Source: Odontocerum albicorne
Lineage: Eukaryota; Arthropoda; Insecta; Trichoptera; Odontoceridae
Assembly: GCA_949825065.1 (NCBI GenBank)
Contig: OX463849.1
Location: 3,286,001-3,350,000 of the forward strand
Reading direction: 5' to 3'
DNA length: 64,000 bases
A program made the translations under genes and the position numbers. Below the pieces are notes generated by a model. It was not told the origin of the DNA. It searched no databases and was given only the letters and a program-made list of their open reading frames with translations. Shown here piece after piece: positions 56,441 to 64,000 of the stretch. Positions within the stretch are counted from its first letter, which is position 1, and each line of letters begins with the position of its first letter.

Positions 56441-56530
56441 AGATGCAGATGCGGATAAGTACCTTATCTAATGGATGCGGTCACTGCCTTTTTATCTTTA
56501 CGTTCAATTTAAAAAATATATATTTTTTTA

Positions 56531-56733
56531 TTTCTTCTTCTTCCTAGTGCCATGTCAGGTCCCTTTAACGTTGACTATCACCTGAGAGTAAGCATCTTTG
56601 TCCCCGGCAGCCTGAAAAAGATCTCCAACGCTCCTTATACCAGTTCAATCACGTGTATTGCGGAGCCAGGAGATTTACCTCCTGCCAGCACCTCTTCTAC
56701 CCTCTATTTTGCCTTGGATGATCAGGTGCAGTT
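56531..56733 (-). pseudogene. LINE with GAA tail, copy 3, strongly truncated
   Basis: Only the last ~200 bp (start of tail CACTAGGAAGAAGAAGAA on the minus strand). It is flanked by TTTTTTTATTT on both sides (56523-56533 region and from 56734), a probable target duplication though of low complexity. Confidence 0.75.
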
Positions 56734-56839
56734 TTTTTTTATTTATTTGTAATATTTTTAATGTCAATAAAACAGGGTTCTAGTCCCAAGTAAGAGCACG
56801 CTTGATGAGAGTTTGCTCTCTATACAGCGCTGTATAAAT

Positions 56840-57165
56840 TGATTAAAAAAAACTTTTCCTACCTTCTGTACTTCTCGCATAGATTATTTATGTTAATCTT
56901 TCAACATACATTCTCTCTTTGGCCGTACCATCTCAAATTCCATTTCTTCATCTTAAGCACTTTATTTCCTAACAATTCGCATTTTATCCTAATATCCTTC
57001 TTTCGTATTCTGTTGTACATTGTTTTTCTACACATTCTATGTTACGCTATAATTTTTAACGCATTTCGTTTCTTCTATCATTTCTCTTGGTTTATTCTTA
57101 CGTTGGGACCAAGATTTCATTATGAGCAGCCTGTTTCATTCACAAGTAGTTTTTAAGTTAAAAAG
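56840..57165 (-). pseudogene. LINE family D fragment
   Basis: Minus-strand landmarks in order: CATAGATTATTTATGTTAAT, CGTACCATCTCAAATTCCAT, TTTCGTATTCTGTTGTACAT. Confidence 0.5.
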
Positions 57166-57170
57166 TTTCA

Positions 57171-57555
57171 TAGATTTATCTTCACATCTTATTCAGACAG
57201 GTTGAAGACTAATGACGAATATAAAGACCAGTTTCGAAGACACGTTTCAGTCGATAAAAAGATAGAGAGTTTTGCAATAAAATGTAAATTATAAATTTAA
57301 TGAAAACGAGGAAAATGGCGGAGATGCAATGCTTAATTGCGAATATTTTAGTGAGGAGGCATGCTCATGTATACGAGAATGTGTATGGTATGTACTCGGC
57401 GTATGGTGATGACAGCAGAGTCAAGCCCGTTCATCCATCCGACATTACATATTTCTGCATTTTAATTTGCTTGTGGCAACTCATTATGGGGTAGGCAACA
57501 TTTCTCTTTCAATGAAATATAAATATGCAACAAGTCACTTTGTTTTTTTCAACTA
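57171..57555. other. No recognisable feature
   Basis: Unassigned. Confidence 0.4.
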
Positions 57556-58195
57556 TATATACTCGTAGTTTATTATCAATTATCTTTTTGAGCGATTTGA
57601 ATAATTTGGCCATACATTCAATTATCTTTTTAAGCAAGTCGAAGAATTCTGCCATATCTTCAATTATCATTTTAAAAAAGATGTAGAATTCAGTCATATT
57701 TTCAATAATCCTTTTAAAAATCTGAAGAATTTTGTCATATGTTCAATTATCCGTTTTTTAAAAAGCTGAAGAATTCTCTCATACCTTCAATATTCCTTTT
57801 AAAAAAGCTGAAGAATTCTGTCATATCTTCAATAATCGCTTTTAAAAATGTGAAGAATTCTGTCATATCTTCTATAATCCTTTTTAAAAAGCTGAAGAAT
57901 TATGTCATACCTTCAATATTCCTTTTAAAAAAGCTGAAGAATTCAGTCATATCTTCAATTATCATTTTTAAAAAGGTGAAGAATTCTGTCATATCTTCAA
58001 TTATCCTTTTAAAAATGTGAAGAATTCTGTCATATCTTCAATAATCCTTTTTTAAAAGCTGAAGAATTCTGTCACACCTTCAATATTCTTTTTAAAAAAG
58101 CCGAAGAATTCTGTCATATTTTCAATTATCTTATTTGAGAAGCTGAAGAATTCTGCCATATCATTAACTTTTTAAGCAAGTTAAAGACTTTTACT
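57556..58195. repeat. 42-bp minisatellite (~15 units), degenerate
   Basis: Unit landmarks GAAGAATTCTGTCATATCTT and CAATTATCCTTTTTAAAAAG; GAAGAATT starts at 57810, 57852 and 57894. More diverged than the other arrays. A 93-codon chance frame spans part of it. Confidence 0.92.
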
Positions 58196-58664
58196 ATGTC
58201 GGTAGTATTTTATTAGATGGTTAAAGATATAAGATGGACATCGAATGGCGTGTAGCGATAGGAAACAAGTGTCAATGGGACACTAAAACACTTTCACTCG
58301 AACTAGAGAGTATCAAAATCCCCTAAGATGATTGTCCACAACAGTATTTTAGTACCAATGATGTTGAATTGGACGTATGCGTTATCTAAAATATGATTGA
58401 TGTATATTTTCTTGTTTGTTTTTCATTTAAATATGTTTTGTTTTACTTGCTGTGTACTGACTAATGAAATGTTCCTTATGCGTGGCCTTGTAAAAGTCGG
58501 CCGGCCCATGCATGAGAAAACGTGTGAAATACGTAATATCTCGCAAGCCATGACGGTATGTACGGGCTAAAATAGGAGCTTGCGATGAGCGATTGTCCGC
58601 ACATAAGGAGAGCAAAAAACACCAAAAATATATTCTCAGTTTCTCTACAGTCTAGCAGTACTAC
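58196..58664. other. No gene; small LINE-D scrap
   Basis: CAACAGTATTTTAGTACCAA near 58338 resembles LINE-D. Otherwise unassigned. Confidence 0.35.
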
Positions 58665-58800
58665 AGTCTCCAAATACTAGCAGGAAAAAATGCCTGCGTT
58701 ATTCAAGGGGAGAAGCACATCCAGGGGTTCAAACCGGCGACCTTCCGTATGGAAGTTATCGCGCGGCTATGCACCGTTATCGCGCGGCTATGCACCTCAA
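58665..58800 (-). repeat. SINE family B, head portion
   Basis: On the minus strand GGTGCATAGCCGCGCGATAA (doubled as a 21-bp direct repeat) then GGTCGCCGGTTTGAACCCCT (B box) and CTTCTCCCCTTGAATAACG. Shares this order with 19855-20065. Confidence 0.55.
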
Positions 58801-59439
58801 ATTAATTATACAAAGTGCACACAGTACTAACTCTTAGCAGTTTACCACCCTTATAATTTAGAGGGTTGCACCATTTTGTCCGGAATATCTTGAAAATATG
58901 ATATATGATCCGCATTGCACCTCTTAATGTAAACATTGTCACCACCCACTTGTTTACTATACCTGGCCAAAGTCTGCAAATTGCCCCAGTCTGTGTAGTG
59001 AGGGGGAGAGGGGGCAGATCCCCTCCCAAGGTGAGGGGCGAGGCCCAGCCCCGCCCGCGGGGGCGGGTCCCAGCACAGTAATTACCGTCATTAATGGCAG
59101 AGAAAAACAACCAAATTATTGCGAATTCCAATAAAAAAACAGTCGTTAAATTAAATCAACATTTTCGTAAATGATTCGTAAATATAAATTTTATGTGTCG
59201 AAAAGTATGATGGAAAATTGACATGAGGGATCACTATAATCATTGTCTTATCTGTTCCAGCGTCAGGGTTTCAGCCACGTTAGTTCAAATCTTCACTCAT
59301 CCTGATCTCTGATCCACCAGATTGCTTCAATTTGGGGTGGCCTCAGCGGAAGATTGGCATTTAAAGTATACCCAGGAATTCGGTTGAGACCGTATTCCTG
59401 GACCTATTTTTGTTGCCAGAGTATTGTGCTCCCGTTTGG
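58801..59439. other. No gene; GC-rich patch
   Basis: 58990-59085 is unusually GC-rich (GGCCCAGCCCCGCCCGCGGG) amid AT-rich sequence. Origin unknown. Confidence 0.4.
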
Positions 59440-59850
59440 CTTAGAGACACCCGAAGCGAAGAGTTGGTGGGCAGAGGAAGCGCTATAAGGACAGTCTGCG
59501 AAAGTCGCTTACTTTGTGCGGAGTGATTGGGGACTGGGAGCAGGTGGCTCGGGACCGTGAGGGGTGGAGAGCCGTATGCTCTCGGGCTGATGGCGTCTCA
59601 GCGACTAGACGTGTGAGAAACAGTCAGCGCGCAGCGAACATGCGTCAGCATGGCCAGGCGGCTTAGCAGGGTCCACATGTCTGTGACATTTGCGGGAGGG
59701 AGTGCGCATCTAGGATCTGGCTGTTTTCTCACAGAAGATCACATGATCAACGTGAGAGAACGGCTCAAGATTGACGTTGGAGTGGCGAGGGGATCCTCCA
59801 CTGCGAGGCCCGGCAACGACGAGAAACACCCACACACAGCTTATTGATAC
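59440..59850 (+). pseudogene. LINE C-terminus with C2H2-type zinc-finger tail
   Basis: Frame from 59457: KRRVGGQRKRYKDSLRKSL, WEQVARDREGWRAVCSRADG and, after a stop near 59664, VCDICGRECASRIWLFSHRR SH (about 59686-59754), a Cys-x2-Cys-x12-His-x3-His finger. A GGQ-x-KRYKD block followed by W-x-x-x-A-x-DR-x-x-WR and a terminal finger is known from some LINE reverse transcriptases, where the finger is thought to bind template or target. Local GC content is well above the surroundings, fitting a foreign element with different base composition. The catalytic domain is absent. Confidence 0.65.
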
Positions 59851-59972
59851 CCAACTCACTGATTTAATACGAATAGTCAATGAAACTCAATTCCCTTGAT
59901 GTGGCTTTCGGTTCTTGTGAATATGGTGTCTCCGAACTATCTTATTCAATTAATTTATTTTATAAAGCTTAA

Positions 59973-60580
59973 CCCTTACAGGCACAGGTAAACTTCACTT
60001 ATTTTTACTCAGGCTGCACAAAAATAAAAAGTCAAGTTTCTCATTATTTTTCTTAATGTGTTTGAAAAATTATACATACAAATGCTAAATTAACATATTT
60101 CCACTTCCTCGGTAGGTCAAGGAACTCCTGGTGAGGTGGTACAACTTATGTACCACTAGTCCATATTTCCAATGGTACTTCTAATGTACCACCAAATAAT
60201 GCCGAAATACATCCAAGTAAAATTAATTTTTAACCTAAATATAAATTTACCTCAATAACTGAAGTCAATTTTATCACAACATAACTATTTTTTATTAAAA
60301 TTTAATACAAATATATAACGTTTTCTTTTATACGCACAAGTCGGCACACCAAGAACAACTAACTGTCAATAATATTAGAAGCTAAATGAATTTGAAAAGG
60401 ACCAGACCTGCAGCTGTGCGGATATGAGTCATAAGTATTATATTGTACGAAGTGGTACATAATCTGAGCGTTCGTGCAGCAATAGAGATAGGTTTAATAA
60501 GTGGTACATTGCGTGTACCATTGTGCAGTACTGCGTCAAAAATAGGTGGTATATAACGTGGACCACCAAGCATGTAAGAG
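59973..60580. mobile_element. TTAA-flanked miniature element, family P2
   Basis: 608 bp, TTAA at 59969-59972 and 60581-60584. Ends CCCTTACAGGCACAGG and, from the right, CTCTTACATGCTTGGTGG. Near each end a short motif TGGTACA/TGTACCA occurs several times in both orientations (60153, 60167, 60450, 60502, 60516), resembling transposase-binding repeats of piggyBac-type elements. No coding capacity. Confidence 0.7.
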
Positions 60581-60760
60581 TTAAATACGAATCTGAAAAA
60601 AAAAAATATACACTTACAAGAAATAAAAATTTATTTTACTCCCATTACTAAGAAAGCCCAAAATACTTAAAAACCTTTTTCTGAAATGCTGGAAATTTCA
60701 ATATCCGTGGCTCTTTTGAAAAGAACAGCTCGCGTAACAAGGGTCAGATCACTTGGCTAG

Positions 60761-61380
60761 CCTTTCCTTCCCTGTGTTGGGTATCTTCTACACGTTGCTT
60801 CTAATAACCATCAATATCACTATAAATATAATAAATACAAGGTTAAGATTTTAGGTATTCCTCCATAATATATTTACGCATTGATTTAAAAAATAATATT
60901 ATTAATAATCAGAATTTATCGACTACATCGAGGTGTTTTGTAAAGATCGAAAACAAATTCGCATTTAAACGCTGCGAGTGCCTCGTCTTGACGATAGGTG
61001 AATAGTATGCGGGAAGCGCGACACTATATTCGCGTCTCACTCTTGCATACTCCACTGAATTGCGAGGAGCTGAATTGCCTCAACGCCGCAAGCATATGCG
61101 TAAGCGCCGGGGTATGCGACTGTATTCCGCGCCGCTAGTAGCTTCTAAGCTTGCAAATAGGTTGGACGTACGCCCGTTCCGTGAGCGGTGCCAGATGGTT
61201 TTTTAATGTTTTCAGCAAATAAATCTCAATTATTATAATTTTTAACTTCAATTATAATTAATTAAGGGGATTATCTATGAATTTTCTTATTTTTCCGATT
61301 TAAAATCGCTAATTTTTTATTGCGTACTCACTACCCAACACCGTAACACGCGTATTATTTTTATCACCGTAAGGGAAGGG
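60761..61380. mobile_element. Diverged P1-like element flanked by CTAG
   Basis: 620 bp with ends CCTTTCCTTCCCTGTG and, from the right, CCCTTCCCTTACGGTG. The interior aligns with P1 in the same orientation as 61777 (AATATCACTATAAATATAAT; TTTTTCCGATTTAAAATCGC). The flanking 4 bp are CTAG on both sides (60757-60760, 61381-61384) and not TTAA. Confidence 0.6.
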
Positions 61381-61436
61381 CTAGTTACTTCTGTTTATAA
61401 GTAGTCTAAATAGACCGACATTTTTGCACCTCGAAG

Positions 61437-61745
61437 TCATGAACATAAAATCGTATATATGAAAATATTTTCCAATATTGTTGGATTAGATGTTGCACTC
61501 GTCAGCAACTTAAACACATAATACAAGTCTCTCACATCCCTTCTCAAGCTTAGAAGGTAGTCCCACAATATATGGCAACTAGAACACACCTTGTAGGATA
61601 CAGCCACTGGTAGAAACCACATTCACGTAAATACAGGCATCTCAAAAAATTCTCTAGAATTTTTCCAACATTTGAGAGGAACGGATTCCCCACAGGCTTC
61701 ACATCAATGCTCCAAATTCTAACTTGTTACGCACCAGTGCAGCGT
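61437..61745 (-). pseudogene. LINE (CR1/jockey-like) fragment, same family as 31229
   Basis: The minus-strand frame 61437-61622 has LLSLRRDVRDLYYVFKLLTS and NPTILENIF, matching LSVRRDLRLLVYVVKLV in the 31254 copy. Upstream, in other frames, LVRNKLEFGALM and LYLRECGFYQWLYPTR appear (61640-61740). At least two frameshifts. Confidence 0.65.
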
Positions 61746-61776
61746 AGAAATACTTGAAAACCTTCCCCCGCATTAA

Positions 61777-62412
61777 CCCTTCCTGTCCTGTGATGTGTAA
61801 CTAGTACACATTGCTTCTAAAAACTTTAATATCTCTATAAATATAATAAATACTGGGTTCAGATTTTAGATATTCTTCCGCAATACATTTACGCATTGAA
61901 TGAAAAAAATTATATTAATAATAATTAAAATAGCATTTATCGGCCACATCAGAGATATTTTGTGAAAATCGGGAATAAATTCACCAATACCATCAAACGT
62001 GTGCCAGGGTGTGACGTAGGTATATGCATTCTAAAAAACGGCTATGGATGAGGAAGCGACACTATTCACGTCTCACTCTACTTCGGTATATGGGAACGCA
62101 AGAAATAGAATCTCAGTTCGGAGTTGTGTTTCTTCCTTCGAGGTATAACATATACAGTGTCAGTATTTCCGTCCGGTCAGTAGCTTTGGGGCTTTCGTTC
62201 GAGGTGGTCGTTTCACCCGTTTTGTGAACGGCGTCCAATGTTTTTTTTTTAATGTTTTCAGTAATTAAATTTCAATTACGAGTATTATCACTTTTGACTT
62301 CAAATTTAATTAATTTAAGCGATTGGCTATAAATATTTTTATTTTTCTGATTTCAAAGCGCTCATTTTTACATGTGTATTGAATACACAGCACAGGAACA
62401 GGAAGGGAAAGG
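61777..62412. mobile_element. TTAA-flanked miniature element, family P1, inverted copy
   Basis: 636 bp, TTAA at 61773-61776 and 62413-62416. Ends CCCTTCCTGTCCTGTGATGT and, from the right, CCTTTCCCTTCCTGTTCC. Reverse orientation relative to 4136-4645, with extra sequence in the middle (AACGGCGTCCAATG and an A/T tract). Confidence 0.75.
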
Positions 62413-62639
62413 TTAATGAGGCAGTACTAGAAGATGTGTCTAAATGACACGCTATCAATACACGTGGATTTTTCTGCCCTCCTCTGACTCGCCTTAGGTC
62501 TTGACGACCTTTCTGGATCAAGGGATAATTAACTAAAAGGAATATGAGCTCACCAGATATTTTATAAAACGACAGCATTTGAGTTGTTGAACGATCGTAA
62601 CGTGCTTTCCAAGGATTTGTTATCCCATCAAGACTTTGG

Positions 62640-63665
62640 TGCATCTTAATACGTGTAGTACACAGATTTTGCACATGGATAGTTTCATTGATTCTTGCAG
62701 TACACAGATTTTGCACATGGATAGTTTCATTGATTCTTGCAGTACACAGATTTTGCACATGGGTAGTTTCATTGATTTTTGTAGTACATAGATTTTGCAC
62801 ATGGGTAGTTTCATTGATTCGTGCAGTACACAGATTTTGCACATGGATAGTTTCATTGATTCGTGCAGTACACAGATTTTGCACATGGGTAGTTTCATTG
62901 ATTCTTGCAGTACACAGATTTTGCACATGGGTAGTTTCGTTGATTTTTGTAGTACACAGATTTTGCACATGGGTAGTTTCATTGATTCTTGCAGTACACA
63001 GATTTTGCACATGGGTAGTTTCATTGATTTTTGTAGTACACAGATTTTGCACATGGGTAGTTTCATTGATTTTTGTAGTACACAGATTTTGCACATGGAT
63101 AGTTTCATTGATTCTTGCAGTACACAGATTTTGCACATGGGTAGTTTCATTGATTTTTGTAGTACACAGATTTTGCACATGGGTAGTTTCATTGATTCGT
63201 GCAGTACACAGATTTTGCACATGGGTAGTTTCATTGATTCTTGCAGTACACAGATTTTGCACATGGGTAGTTTCATTGATTTTTGTAGTACACAGATTTT
63301 GCACATGGATAGTTTCATTGATTCTTGCAGTACACAGATTTTGCACATGGGTAGTTTCATTGATTTTTGTAGTACACAGATTTTGCACATGGGTAGTTTC
63401 ATTGATTCTTGCAGTACACAGATTTTGCACATGGGTAGTTTCATTGATTTTTGTAGTACACAGATTTTGCACATGGGTAGTTTCATTGATTCGTGCAGTA
63501 CACAGATTTTGCACATGGGTAGTTTCATTGATTCTTGCAGTACACAGATTTTGCACATGGGTAGTTTCATTGATTCTTACAGTACACAGATTTTGCACAT
63601 GGGTAGTTTCATTGATTCTTGCAGTGCACAGATTTTGCACATGGGTAGTTTCATTAATTCTCAGT
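62640..63665. repeat. 42-bp minisatellite (~24 units)
   Basis: Unit landmarks CAGATTTTGCACATGGGTAG and TTTCATTGATTCTTGCAGTA. Third positions vary among CTT, TTT and CGT. It is open in four of six frames, up to 433 codons on the minus strand (QNLCTARINETTHV). The frame extends past the array at both ends without any recognisable domain, so I do not treat it as a gene. Confidence 0.95.
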
Positions 63666-63811
63666 TGTGCTTATGAGGAATGATCCAGACTGTAAATAAA
63701 TTGGGGAAGAGTGTCCATTACATTAATTCATGAGACGACTAGAAGAGATCCATTAAGTATCGTGGATGAGAAACCTGTACATCTGGAATTAGTGAAATTA
63801 CACAGATTTTT

Positions 63812-63993
63812 TTTTACCTGGCGAGTTTATTGCCATGTGGTAATCTCTTTCAACCAACCAGAAAGATGTTTTTATAGGCCCTAAGTGTTAACCAGACTGG
63901 AATCCTATTTAAAAAAATCTGGGTTCCAGCGGGGATCGAACCCGCAACCTTCGGATCGGCAGACAAGTGTCTTACCACCAAGCCACTGGGCTC
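63812..63993 (-). repeat. tRNA-derived SINE family A
   Basis: Minus-strand copy with A box TGGCTTGGTGG, B box GGTTCGATCCC and the end CTCGCCAGGTAAAAAAAAA. The A-tract at 63808-63816 (as T on the + strand) is the 3' tail. The best-preserved promoter boxes in the window with the copy at 18117. Confidence 0.88.
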
Positions 63994-64000
63994 ATCATTA

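Noticed and set aside
57739..58020. 93-codon lysine-rich frame
   Set aside because: A by-product of the 42-bp minisatellite unit.

Overview
The window is a gene-poor, AT-rich stretch of a eukaryotic genome, most likely an insect or other arthropod. The evidence is its mobile-element content: mariner/Tc1, pogo-like, hAT and TTAA-flanked DNA transposons, jockey/CR1-like and RTE-like LINEs, a gag-only Ty3/gypsy element, tRNA-derived SINEs and a degenerate (TTAGG)n-type array. I could not settle the order. I found no convincing host protein gene, rRNA or functional tRNA. Every coding signal I recognise is a decayed transposase, a reverse transcriptase fragment or a retrotransposon gag. The long open frames at 12.3-13.4, 50.1-51.8 and 62.3-63.7 kb come from minisatellites whose unit length is a multiple of three.

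Layout. 0-12 kb: scattered transposon and LINE relics (hAT, four Tc1/mariner families, TTAA-flanked miniature elements, a LINE ending in poly(A), a TTAGG-like array). 12.3-16.2 kb: a 42-bp minisatellite carrying two mariner insertions at the same ancestral site, one of them a large palindrome. 16.9-18.6 kb: a hAT-type miniature element with an 8-bp target duplication, then a three-deep nest (palindromic miniature element, pogo-like transposon inside it, tRNA-SINE inside that). 20-24.3 kb: LINE relics, one split by a young gypsy element with matching LTRs and a gag frame. 24.9-28 kb: LINE, pogo, mariner and SINE copies. 29-30.7 kb: an 80-bp composite satellite.

32.7-46.0 kb is the most remarkable part: about 112 monomers of an 83-bp satellite in which a single solo LTR (561 bp, 4-bp target duplication) has been amplified to seven copies together with the satellite. 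The LTRs are separated by exact whole numbers of monomers and fall into three sequence classes in the order a-b-a-b-g-b-g, which records successive unequal-exchange events. The LTR belongs to the same broad family as the intact element at 21.2-24.1 kb.

46-64 kb: three 5'-truncated copies of a LINE with a GAA tail (one with a 10-bp target duplication), an inverted repeat with 102-bp arms, a 57/51-bp minisatellite, RTE-like LINE ends, two more 42-bp minisatellites, several TTAA-type elements, and SINEs. The parts do not form a pathway. The window is best read as a heterochromatin-like archive of insertion, nesting, decay and tandem amplification. I assigned families by eye, without database searches.
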